A DNA stretch of 64,000 nucleotides from Paenibacillus sp. IHBB 10380. GTDB lineage: Bacteria; Bacillota; Bacilli; Paenibacillales; Paenibacillaceae. This document shows positions 57,041 through 64,000 of this stretch, piece after piece (within the stretch, counting starts at the first letter, position 1; each line of letters opens with the position of its first letter). The stretch is from contig NZ_CP010976.1 in the NCBI RefSeq assembly GCF_000949425.1, forward strand, positions 4,464,001 to 4,528,000, written 5' to 3'. Below the pieces are notes generated by a model. It did no database searches, was not told where the DNA came from, and saw only the letters and a list, made by a program, of their open reading frames with translations. The position numbers and the translations under genes were made by a program.

Positions 57041-57517
57041 TTACAGCAGATTCTCAATAAGACTAGTCATGGATTCTGGAGCTTCTTTCGGTTCAAAACG
57101 TTTCGTTACTTCACCGTCACGGTTCACTACAAATTTAGTGAAATTCCATGCAATAGAGCTGTCTTCACCTACTCCAGGCTGTTGTTCTCTCAAATATTTG
57201 AATAATGGATCTGCGCCTTCACCATTCACTTCAACTTTACTAAAGACAGGGAAGGTTACACCGTAGTTCACCTTGCAAAAAGATTCAGCTTCTTCACTTG
57301 TACCCGGTTCTTGCGCACCAAATTGGTTACAAGGAAAGCCGAGAACTTCTAATCCTTGATCCTTATATTTCTCATATAGCTTCTCGAGTTCTCCATACTG
57401 TGGTGTTAACCCACATTGGCTAGCTGTGTTGGCGATAATCAACACTTTACCTGTGTACTGATCCAATGAAACCTCTTGGTTAGCCGGTGTCGTTGCTTTG
57501 AAATTATATACTGACAT
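57041..57517 (-). CDS. Glutathione peroxidase-family peroxidase (BsaA-like)
   Basis: 158-residue thioredoxin-fold peroxidase. Catalytic Cys in IANTASQCGLTPQYGELEKLY (Cys instead of selenocysteine), then GFPCNQFGAQEPGT and WNFTKFVVNRDGEV with the Trp of the active site. Bacterial homologues reduce hydroperoxides, usually with thioredoxin or bacillithiol. Monocistronic. Confidence 0.93.
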   Translation of the reverse strand: MSVYNFKATTPANQEVSLDQYTGKVLIIANTASQCGLTPQYGELEKLYEKYKDQGLEVLGFPCNQFGAQEPGTSEEAESFCKVNYGVTFPVFSKVEVNGEGADPLFKYLREQQPGVGEDSSIAWNFTKFVVNRDGEVTKRFEPKEAPESMTSLIENLL

Positions 57518-57647
57518 CTATTTACCCTCGCTTTCGTTATGAACTATTCTTCGTACTTTTCTCTCTAATCATTACCTAAAATCAGTATGAATGCAAATAT
57601 TGGGTATGATTAAAACCTAAATACCATGTGAAGAACATTTTATAATA

Positions 57648-57678
57648 AAAAATCCCCCTCCAAACGCACAGGAGAAGG
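57648..57678 (-). terminator. Terminator after the DUF3243 gene
   Basis: CCTTCTCC/GGAGGGGG stem on the minus strand followed by ATTTTTT. Confidence 0.6.
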
Positions 57679-57726
57679 CTTGCTATTAGATTAAGCTAGA
57701 AGCGCATGCCTGAGGTACCTACGTAC

Positions 57727-58071
57727 TTATTCCGATGTTTGAGCAAGCTTTACTAGCATATGGGATAGTTTATGTCGTTCCTCTTCCGTTCCTACTTTCC
57801 ATAGCTCCTGTAAAAGCTTCTCTTCACGGTTACGCGGTGTTTCATTCTCAGATAAATATCCAGCAATCTTCTCTGCAGTACGTGCCAATTGCTCCTCATT
57901 CAGCCCGATGGACTCGGCTAAATGAATTCTTTTGCTCAAATAGCTCTGAAACACTTCAAAGTCAGATAAAATACCGTCCTTACGGCTATCACTGATTCTG
58001 TCCAATGTATCATCCACTTTGTTCATATCCAACTCGCCATTTTTATTTACTACATGATTATGTTCTGACAT
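57727..58071 (-). CDS. DUF3243 family protein (YmfJ-like)
   Basis: 114-residue acidic protein; DTLDRISDSRKDGILSDFEVFQSYLSKRI and GLNEEQLARTAEKIAGYLSENETPRNREEKLLQELWKVG match the DUF3243 pattern. Cytosolic and helical, function unknown. The YmfJ homologue in Bacillus is about 85 residues; here there is an N-terminal extension. Confidence 0.85.
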   Translation of the reverse strand: MSEHNHVVNKNGELDMNKVDDTLDRISDSRKDGILSDFEVFQSYLSKRIHLAESIGLNEEQLARTAEKIAGYLSENETPRNREEKLLQELWKVGTEEERHKLSHMLVKLAQTSE

Positions 58072-58249
58072 AGTAGGGCCTCCTTCAAACTACACTGTTA
58101 TTCTTTTACTTAACCAAGTTACTATAAGCTCAATCAGCCCTAGAGTATGCTCCCGAACAAATAACTGACCTTAAGGTATGCTGTATTATCATGAGCAGCT
58201 CGAACGTAAACTATGCTCTGATTTCATTTTTTCTGCCTTCAACGCAAAA

Positions 58250-58278
58250 ATAGAGAGAGGCTCTAAGCCCCTCTCTAT
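58250..58278 (-). terminator. Terminator after the DEAD-box helicase gene
   Basis: ATAGAGAGGGGC/GCCTCTCTCTAT stem on the minus strand followed by TTTTT. Confidence 0.8.
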
Positions 58279-58289
58279 CCTTTAACGGT

Positions 58290-60008
58290 CTACTTGCTCC
58301 GCGGACGACCTTTTCCGCCAGCATAACCACCGCGTGAATTACCTCCGCGGCTACTTCCTCCGCGTGCTTCGCCTCCGCGACTACTTCCTCCGCGTGCTTC
58401 GCCCACGCGGCTACTTCCTCCGCGTGCTTCGCCTCCGCGACTACTTCCTCCGCGTGCTTCGCCCACGCGGCTACTTCCTCCGCGTGCTTCGCCCACGCGG
58501 CCACTTCCTCCGCGTGCTTCGCCCACACGGCTACTTCCTCCGCGTGCTTCGCCCACACGGCCACTTCCTCCGCGTGCTTCGCCTACACGGCTACTTCCTC
58601 CGCGTGCTTCGCCTACACGGCTACTTCCTCCGCGTGCTTCGCCTCCGCGGCTACTTCCTCCGCGTGCTTCGCCTACACGGCCACTTCCTCCGCGTGCTTC
58701 GCCCACGCGACCACTTCCTCCGCGTGCTTCGCCTCCGCGGCTACTTCCTCCGCGTGCTTCGCCTCTGCGACCGCCCCCGCTGCGATCATCTCTACGACCG
58801 CGACCACCTTCGCTATCGCTTCTCGATTTCTTACCCGAAGAAGATCCGGTGCCCATCTTCTTAACCTCACCAACACCATCGATATTCTCATAACGCATTT
58901 TTTCGATTTTGTGGCGGATCTCAAGCTCAATACGCTGTACTTCCGGCTTATCCTTAGGATCTGCCAAAGTAATCGCTACACCCTTATCACCTGCGCGGCC
59001 TGTACGACCGATGCGGTGGATATAACTCTCCACATCATGAGGAATATCATAGTTGAATATATGTGTAATACCCTCAACGTCCAAACCACGTGCCGCCACA
59101 TCCGTAGCTACGAGCAATTGGATTTTGGCTTCGCGGAATTTCTTCATAACACCTTCACGCTTACCTTGCGAAAGATCCCCATGAAGCTCGTCCGAATTGT
59201 AACCAGCATCAATAAGTGCTTCGTTAATCATCTTTGCACGGCGTTTCGTACGACAGAAAATAATAGCTAAATACGGGTTATATTCATTCAGCATGCTAAA
59301 CAACGCTGATTGTTTCAATCGATCCGAACACTCCACAACCACTTGACGGATATGTTCAAGCGGTACAAGGGAATTCTCCCCTTTGATAATAATGTCTTCC
59401 GCATCTGTCGTATAAGCTGCTGCAATCCGTTTAATCTCCGCAGGCATTGTAGCTGAGAATAACATCGTTTGACGACGATATGGCAACGCCTGAATCAGCG
59501 TCTCAACATCATTCAGGAATCCCATATGTAGCATTTGATCTGCTTCATCAAGTACGAGCATTTTGACTCCGTTTAAGTCAAGTGTTCCGCGTCCTAAGTG
59601 ATCTAGTAAACGCCCCGGTGTACCAATGATCAGATGACGTCCACCTTCAAGCTTACGCAACTGTTTATCTACATCTTGTCCACCATAGACAGCAAGAATT
59701 TTGACGTCTGTGTTGCGTGCAAGCTTCCGCGCTTCTTCCGTAATCTGTAGTGCTAGCTCACGTGTCGGAGCTACAATTAAAGCTTGTGGATATTGACGGT
59801 TTGGGTCAATCTTCATCATGATAGGTAACATGAACGCAAGCGTCTTCCCTGTTCCAGTACGAGCACGGGCAATGACATCACGACCTGCTAACAACAACGG
59901 AATTGCTTCATGCTGTACAGGCGTAGGTTCGGTAATCCCTTGCACTTGAAGAACTTTAACTAGTTCTGGCGATATGCCTAAGTCTTGAAATTTCGGCAAA
60001 TCCTTCAC
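58290..60008 (-). CDS. DEAD-box RNA helicase with RGG-rich repeat tail
   Basis: 572 residues. Q motif and LLAGRDVIARARTGTGKTLAF (Walker A), PTRELALQI, GTPGRLLDH, VLDEADQM (DEAD box), LFSATMP, then helicase domain 2 with IIFCRTKRRAKM, TDVAARGLDVEG and YIHRIGRTGRAG. Core ends near residue 365. A basic linker then leads to fourteen repeats of a ten-residue GEARGGSSRV/G unit and a final RGG-rich end. The tail is an RGG-type RNA-binding, disordered region. Related to the CshA group involved in cold growth and RNA turnover. The core identification is secure, and the CshA assignment is tentative. Confidence 0.94.
   Translation of the reverse strand: MKDLPKFQDLGISPELVKVLQVQGITEPTPVQHEAIPLLLAGRDVIARARTGTGKTLAFMLPIMMKIDPNRQYPQALIVAPTRELALQITEEARKLARNTDVKILAVYGGQDVDKQLRKLEGGRHLIIGTPGRLLDHLGRGTLDLNGVKMLVLDEADQMLHMGFLNDVETLIQALPYRRQTMLFSATMPAEIKRIAAAYTTDAEDIIIKGENSLVPLEHIRQVVVECSDRLKQSALFSMLNEYNPYLAIIFCRTKRRAKMINEALIDAGYNSDELHGDLSQGKREGVMKKFREAKIQLLVATDVAARGLDVEGITHIFNYDIPHDVESYIHRIGRTGRAGDKGVAITLADPKDKPEVQRIELEIRHKIEKMRYENIDGVGEVKKMGTGSSSGKKSRSDSEGGRGRRDDRSGGGRRGEARGGSSRGGEARGGSGRVGEARGGSGRVGEARGGSSRGGEARGGSSRVGEARGGSSRVGEARGGSGRVGEARGGSSRVGEARGGSGRVGEARGGSSRVGEARGGSSRGGEARGGSSRVGEARGGSSRGGEARGGSSRGGNSRGGYAGGKGRPRSK
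58351..58770 (-). repeat. Coding minisatellite: fourteen 30-bp units in the helicase tail
   Basis: Exactly 420 bp = 14 x 30 bp. The common part of each unit is CTTCCTCCGCGTGCTTCGCC (plus strand). Units differ mostly at two codons (Ser/Gly and Val/Gly). The period is a multiple of three, so copy changes keep the frame. It opens long frames on other strands, which are artefacts. Confidence 0.95.
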
Positions 60009-60134
60009 CTCATCTTATTATTTATTTGTGTAATTTAAACGACTGGTCTTGCCAAGAGTCACAAGTCTATCTTCAATGGTAAATTCATTCAACCGAAGGT
60101 GCTACTTAAGTAAATGTCCTATCGTTACTATAAG

Positions 60135-60287
60135 AGGTTGTTCAAAAAGTCATCTATGGATCACGAAGTAGCTCTATAAGAATATTCGGCATCGAATCTG
60201 AGTTCAACCCTCGTAGTCCGTTGCTCATGGAGGTTTGCCATCGTAAGCATAAGCTATGGTGCTGAATAGTCGACTTTTTGAACTCGC
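60135..60287. mobile_element. MITE-like element with 8-bp target duplication
   Basis: A 153-bp non-coding insert with terminal inverted repeats sharing GTTCAAAAAGTC (left 60140-60151, right end 60272-60283 complement), flanked by the direct repeat ACTATAAG (60127-60134 and 60288-60295), which looks like a target-site duplication. It contains CATCGTAAGCATAAGCT, close to the linker of the atp hairpin arrays. It lies in the 504-bp gap between the helicase gene and ubiB. The rest of that gap shows only the terminator below. Confidence 0.65.
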
Positions 60288-60453
60288 ACTATAAGGGTTC
60301 CACTCGGGGCCAACATTTCATACACAAGTTATGGAATAGCTTATCGCCTTTGAGACAGCTATTTCTAACATCGTACCCCACACCTTAACTTGCACAAAAT
60401 AATAAAGACCGACAACCTTATCACTCATGGTACATTGTAACACGTCAGCATGC

Positions 60454-60483
60454 AAAAAAGGCCGGTAATCTACATACCGACCT
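60454..60483 (-). terminator. Terminator after ubiB
   Basis: AGGTCGGTA/TACCGGCCT on the minus strand with an 8-nt loop, followed by T6. Confidence 0.85.
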
Positions 60484-60512
60484 CACATTTCATTTCAAAA
60501 TCGGTACTCAAT

Positions 60513-62183
60513 CTAGAATCTTCCAGATTTAAAAATACCATACAGTAACCATACCAACATAAAGAAGGCCACACCGAATCCGATGCCAATGACAGGGAAA
60601 TGCCACAATATCGAAGACTGATGATTGAGGGCAGATCCGACAATTAGCCCCACCATGATAATGCTAAAGGCTAATAACACAATACTCATAGACAGCCGAT
60701 TACTGATTTGATCCATTTTACGCATCACGGCCTGTAATTCAGGTACACTAATCTCTACTTTAAGCTTACCTTTACTAATGAGCGAAGAAATCTGCCTAGC
60801 TTGTCCTGGTAGCTCCAACATACTTTCAAGTAGGTTGGTCATTCCACCAAACACCCTTTTCTGTATTCGACCCGTACTATAACGTTCCTTCAATAACTTC
60901 TTTCCAAAGGGTTCTGCCATATCAATAATACTTAAAGAAGAGTCCAAATTCTCAACTATACCTTCTAATGTCAACAACGCTTTACCCAGCAAAGTTAAAT
61001 CCGGTGGAATCATAATCTGATGCTGCCTAGCTACACCGAACAAATCATTTAATGCTTTACCCATACTAATCTCCGCAAAGGGCACGTCATAATAATCATC
61101 CCGTAGCCGATCTAGATCGGCTCTAAGCGCAGAGATATCACCGTCATCTGGTAATAGCCCTAATTTCAACACTGCGCGAACCATACCATCTGTATTCTTA
61201 CGCATCAAAGCGATAATCAATCCCGATAAATGATCTTTCATATCATTACTGACACGACCCACCATACCGAAATCAATAAAGGCGATACTTCCATCTTTCC
61301 TTACCATAATATTACCTGGGTGAGGATCAGCGTGAAAGAACCCTTCAACAAAAATTTGATGGAGCATCCCATTAACAACACGCTCCGCAATTTCCTTCAA
61401 GTCGAAGCCCTTATTGATTAACTCCTCACGACGACTAAGCATAATCCCATCTACAAACTCCATAGTAAGCACACGTGAAGAGGTATATTCCCAATAGATG
61501 CTTGGAATATAAATATGAGCGTCTTTTGTAAATTGCAGTGCTATTTTCTCCGTATTACGTGCTTCTTGACTGTAATCCAGTTCTGCTAGCATGGATCTGG
61601 AGAACTCCTGAACAATTCGACTAAGCTGATATTGTCTAGCCCACTGCCAGCGTTTCTCTGCCAAAGCAGTAAGATCACTTACAATATCAAGATCTCTACT
61701 GATCATTTTGATAACACCTGGGCGTTGGATCTTGATCGCTACTCTTTCCCCAGTTTTTAGCTTAGCCATATGAACTTGTCCAATCGAAGCCGCGGCAATC
61801 GGAACATCTTCGAACCAAGACACCATATCCTGAATAGATATATCTAATTCTTGTTCCAGAATCCCTCTAGCCGTATCCGATGAGAAAGGAGGAACTTGAT
61901 CTTGTAGCTTCACAAGTTCCTGAATGATAGGTTCTGGAAGTAAATCCGTCCGTGTACTTGCAAGCTGACCCAGCTTAATGAACGTGGGCCCCAGATCCTC
62001 TAGCACAAGCCGAATTCGCTCTCCTAACGTTTTGGATTCCACGGATTCATGTGTAATCCAGCGGCGGGGCATCGTAAGAACTTGGAACAGACCTAGTTCT
62101 TCGACCATGTACCCAAAGCCATGGCGTATAAGCGCCATAGCAATTTCCCTATAGCGCCCCGTATGCCTAATGCGTACGGCCAT
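60513..62183 (-). CDS. UbiB/ABC1/AarF family atypical kinase
   Basis: 556 residues. KxGQ motif in FIKLGQLASTRTDLLPE, A-rich nucleotide loop AAASIGQVHMAKL, catalytic-like FHADPHPGNIMVRKDGSIAFIDFGMVG (HxDPHPGN and DFG), and two C-terminal membrane helices near 500-550. UbiB proteins are ATPases supporting quinone or lipid metabolism. Its ATG overlaps the phasin-like gene's stop (TAATG). Confidence 0.93.
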   Translation of the reverse strand: MAVRIRHTGRYREIAMALIRHGFGYMVEELGLFQVLTMPRRWITHESVESKTLGERIRLVLEDLGPTFIKLGQLASTRTDLLPEPIIQELVKLQDQVPPFSSDTARGILEQELDISIQDMVSWFEDVPIAAASIGQVHMAKLKTGERVAIKIQRPGVIKMISRDLDIVSDLTALAEKRWQWARQYQLSRIVQEFSRSMLAELDYSQEARNTEKIALQFTKDAHIYIPSIYWEYTSSRVLTMEFVDGIMLSRREELINKGFDLKEIAERVVNGMLHQIFVEGFFHADPHPGNIMVRKDGSIAFIDFGMVGRVSNDMKDHLSGLIIALMRKNTDGMVRAVLKLGLLPDDGDISALRADLDRLRDDYYDVPFAEISMGKALNDLFGVARQHQIMIPPDLTLLGKALLTLEGIVENLDSSLSIIDMAEPFGKKLLKERYSTGRIQKRVFGGMTNLLESMLELPGQARQISSLISKGKLKVEISVPELQAVMRKMDQISNRLSMSIVLLAFSIIMVGLIVGSALNHQSSILWHFPVIGIGFGVAFFMLVWLLYGIFKSGRF

Positions 62184-62521
62184 TATTCAACCTGCGGTGC
62201 TTCCTGTACTGCCTGTGGTGCTTCTAGTTCCGAAATCCTCTGCTCCAAGACAGCGATACGCTGTTCTAGATTCGTAACATCACTAGTAGTAGGCACGTTA
62301 ATTTCATGTAATATCTTCTTAACCTGATCATTTATGACAGATTTGAACTGAGATTGTTCTTCTTCACCACGTTCAATAAGACGGTTCACTAACGCTTTGG
62401 ACTCATCAGGCGCAAGTTCCCCGCGATTCACTAACTCATCCACAACTTTCTCAACCTTCTCCTTGCTGACCATCGTAAGGCCCCATCCCAAAGAAATAGC
62501 TTTCTTAAACAGATCACTCAT
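62183..62521 (-). CDS. Phasin-like coiled-coil protein
   Basis: 112 residues: LFKKAISLGWGLTMVSKEKVEKVVDELVNRGEL followed by a long coiled coil (VTNLEQRIAVLEQRISELEAP) and a Gln/Pro/Glu end. This resembles phasin/PhaF-like and YlqH-type proteins. It commonly pairs with UbiB genes in Bacillota; the two overlap here by one base. Start ATG 62521 after GGGAGG; earlier starts overlap it. Confidence 0.8.
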   Translation of the reverse strand: MSDLFKKAISLGWGLTMVSKEKVEKVVDELVNRGELAPDESKALVNRLIERGEEEQSQFKSVINDQVKKILHEINVPTTSDVTNLEQRIAVLEQRISELEAPQAVQEAPQVE

Positions 62522-62597
62522 GTTCATTACCTCCCATATCTTCAAGTGTGTTTCTTAGACTCCATACTTCGAAAAGAATTCCAAACGTTTATATAAG

Positions 62598-63230
62598 CTA
62601 CCTAGCTGTCCACTGTGCTGCTTGAAGAATGAGTTTACCTATCACCGGGTGCATGAATGAGGGCTCATGATGCCCTGGCATCAAGAATGCAACCCGCCCA
62701 AGGCCATACGCTTGAGACCAAGCAGCTGGATGCCATGTATCACCTAACTTATATTCTAATAGGATATGCTTCTCCGTAAATGAATCGAATTGAAATTGAA
62801 ACGGTTCTTCCTCCATCTCAAAAGATTCAATACCCGCTGTGATCTCGTGATCTTCTCCACTCGCACGGAAGGATAACGGTTGAAATGGGGGATGCCCATT
62901 AAATTTAGCTCCCATAAGTTGAGATAATTCGTAACGATCTCCTAGTGAGATCCCGTTATGAATGATCAACAAACCTCCACCGTTACTTACATAAGATAAA
63001 AGACCTGCCGTTTGCTGTGGAGAAATCTTCTCATCCCATAGATCAACATAAGATATAACAAGATCAAATTGCTGAATATTATTACTTAGTAGCATATTCT
63101 TATTCTCACTACATTGTACAGTCATCACATCGTTCAAGATGTGACTAACCTGCGTATCAACCCCTTGTAGTGGATGAAACTTGGGATGCGTATAGCTCCC
63201 TAGTAGTAGACATTTCTTATTTGTATTCAT
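62598..63230 (-). CDS. ThuA domain protein (trehalose-utilisation-like)
   Basis: 210-residue class I glutamine amidotransferase-like fold. FDLVISYVDLWDEKISPQQ, LLSYVSNGGGLLIIHNG, FKFNGHPPFQPL-like stretch, DHEITAGIESFEMEEE and GRVAFLMPGHHEPSFMHP match ThuA proteins (disaccharide catabolism in rhizobia). Here no sugar genes are adjacent, so the role is unknown. AGGAGG precedes the ATG. Confidence 0.85.
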   Translation of the reverse strand: MNTNKKCLLLGSYTHPKFHPLQGVDTQVSHILNDVMTVQCSENKNMLLSNNIQQFDLVISYVDLWDEKISPQQTAGLLSYVSNGGGLLIIHNGISLGDRYELSQLMGAKFNGHPPFQPLSFRASGEDHEITAGIESFEMEEEPFQFQFDSFTEKHILLEYKLGDTWHPAAWSQAYGLGRVAFLMPGHHEPSFMHPVIGKLILQAAQWTAR

Positions 63231-63423
63231 TTCATACTCCTCCTTCTCTTACCAAGACATAAGCTGTCCAGCATAATCTACAAACACAGCATCTTTACCT
63301 TGCAAATCCTCACTTCTTAATAGTAATTCATCCTGCTAATTATGCTACTAATAGCATTCAACATGGATGAGAAAAACCCTTTTTATATGGAAGAAGTATT
63401 CCAGTTTAAACTTCTTTAATTCA

Positions 63424-63481
63424 CCAATATTATCAATGATAAACAACTAGGTAGCGTAGAAATCCAATTGATTAATATTGG
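63424..63481. promoter_or_regulatory. Spaced inverted repeat upstream of the ThuA gene
   Basis: CCAATATTATCAAT and ATTGATTAATATTGG, near-perfect 14-bp arms 29 bases apart, about 200 bp before the ThuA start. It could be a paired operator. The rest of the 561-bp gap (63231-63791) is AT-rich with no gene I can support. Confidence 0.4.
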
Positions 63482-63714
63482 GAAAACCCTCTCTCCATCA
63501 TTCGAGCCTTTCTCTAGTTTACCATTATTACTTATTATATTCTTCTCTCTCTATATAGACTCATCCTATAATACTAATTAGCTTGCAACCCAAGAAAACG
63601 TTTCCAAATATTATTTTATTGCGAATTCGGAAGAAAATCAATACGAAGGTCATAGTTAGGAGCTGCGCAGTAAAGCAGGTTGTTAAATAACAGATATCTA
63701 GCTTAAATACACCA

Positions 63715-63756
63715 TTAAGCCACAGCTGTTCCAATAGGAAGCAAGCTGCGGCTTAA
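63715..63756. terminator. Probable terminator after hemD
   Basis: TTAAGCCACAGC/GCTGCGGCTTAA, one mismatch, 18-nt loop; moderately T-rich flank on the minus strand. Confidence 0.5.
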
Positions 63757-63791
63757 TAATTTTGGGTGTTGAGCCAAATTCGGAATATCAA

Positions 63792-64000
63792 TTATTCCTG
63801 ATCTTGAGTAGTCGTAGCCACTTCAGACTGTGCCAAGAAAAAACGACCTAACTCCACCATCATGCTACCCATTCGTTCTTCTTCGGGTATAACGATCCGC
63901 TCAATCCCTTCTTCCTTAAGTGCCTGCGCTGTAATTTTGCCTACTGCAACAGCCACTACAGGTCCAGCGAATGCCTCTATTAGTAAAGGTAATTGTCCCT
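63792..64000 (-). CDS. hemD: Uroporphyrinogen-III synthase, C-terminal part (cut by the window edge)
   Basis: The last 69 codons of a gene whose start lies beyond the window. GPVVAVAVGKITAQALKEEG followed by IERIVIPEEERMGSMMVELG is the C-terminal pattern of HemD (xxAxGxxTAxAxxExG, then xPxxxTxxxMvxxL), the tetrapyrrole D-ring cyclising enzyme. The last 17 residues are polar and variable. A tandem HemD-response-regulator type cannot be excluded from this piece alone. Confidence 0.75.
   Translation of the reverse strand, partial: GQLPLLIEAFAGPVVAVAVGKITAQALKEEGIERIVIPEEERMGSMMVELGRFFLAQSEVATTTQDQE

Noticed and set aside
58351..58770. CRISPR-like array of 30-bp repeats
   Set aside because: The units are contiguous with no unique spacers and lie in frame within a coding region.
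58211..58864. Long frames over the helicase repeats on other frames and strands, with YFLRVLRL- and EEVAAWAKHA-type repeats
   Set aside because: They arise because the 30-bp period keeps every frame open. The DEAD-box frame explains the DNA, and the alternatives have no family resemblance.

Overview
The window looks like a chromosomal segment of a spore-forming Bacillota, most likely Paenibacillus or a close relative. Grounds: (i) the left third has the gene order of the Bacillus ywl-glyA-upp-atp region (prfA, prmC, spoIIR, ywlC, mntP/ywlD, ywlE, rpiB/ywlF, ywlG, glyA, upp, then the F1Fo operon), nearly all on the minus strand; (ii) spoIIR is present with a sigma-F-like promoter; (iii) proteins resemble Bacillus homologues throughout; (iv) intergenic repeats resemble elements I associate with Paenibacillus genomes. 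No rRNA, tRNA, CRISPR array, complete insertion sequence or prophage was seen.

Layout. 1-7.6 kb: complete ATP synthase operon atpZ-I-B-E-F-H-A-G-D-C (minus), with arrays of tandem RNA hairpins directly after atpA and after atpD. 7.7-19.7 kb: UDP-GlcNAc 2-epimerase, pyrimidine salvage, serine hydroxymethyltransferase, arginine phosphatase, Mn efflux, tRNA t6A synthesis, SpoIIR, a SEDS protein, PrmC and RF1. 19.8-24.1 kb: YchF, a GNAT remnant, type 2 IPP isomerase, cardiolipin synthase. 24.2-30.5 kb (plus strand): a TetR remnant, the YkkC/YkkD guanidinium exporter pair, a TetR regulator with a palindromic operator and an RND pump, and a PfkB sugar kinase. 30.6-47.7 kb: accessory mix of a TorD-like chaperone, four MFS transporters, GlnRS, acetyltransferases, a MOSC protein, a glycosyltransferase, a formate/nitrite channel, a TetR, an NADH oxidase and a MarR remnant. 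47.8-53.8 kb: formate-THF ligase, then an AT-rich peptide-resistance-like module (ABC transporter divergent from a LytTR/GHKL two-component system). 53.9-57 kb: a methyltransferase/saccharopine-dehydrogenase-like pair behind a Fur-like box, divergent from a LuxR regulator with a perfect palindrome at its promoter. 57-64 kb: glutathione peroxidase, DUF3243, a DEAD-box helicase with fourteen 30-bp repeats in its tail, a MITE-like element, an UbiB kinase with a phasin-like partner, a ThuA protein and the 3' end of a probable hemD.

Most notable: the hairpin arrays sit exactly after the two ATP synthase subunits needed in three copies (alpha and beta); Rex/Fnr-type palindromes precede the NADH oxidase, the formate channel and the TorD-like gene in positions that predict repression for the first two and activation for the third; a short sequence recurs three times in unrelated intergenic regions; three regulator or enzyme remnants mark gene decay; and the Fur-box methyltransferase/reductase pair is a possible small metabolite pathway. 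Start sites were often moved from the longest open frame because an upstream GTG/TTG/ATG overlaps the ribosome binding site.
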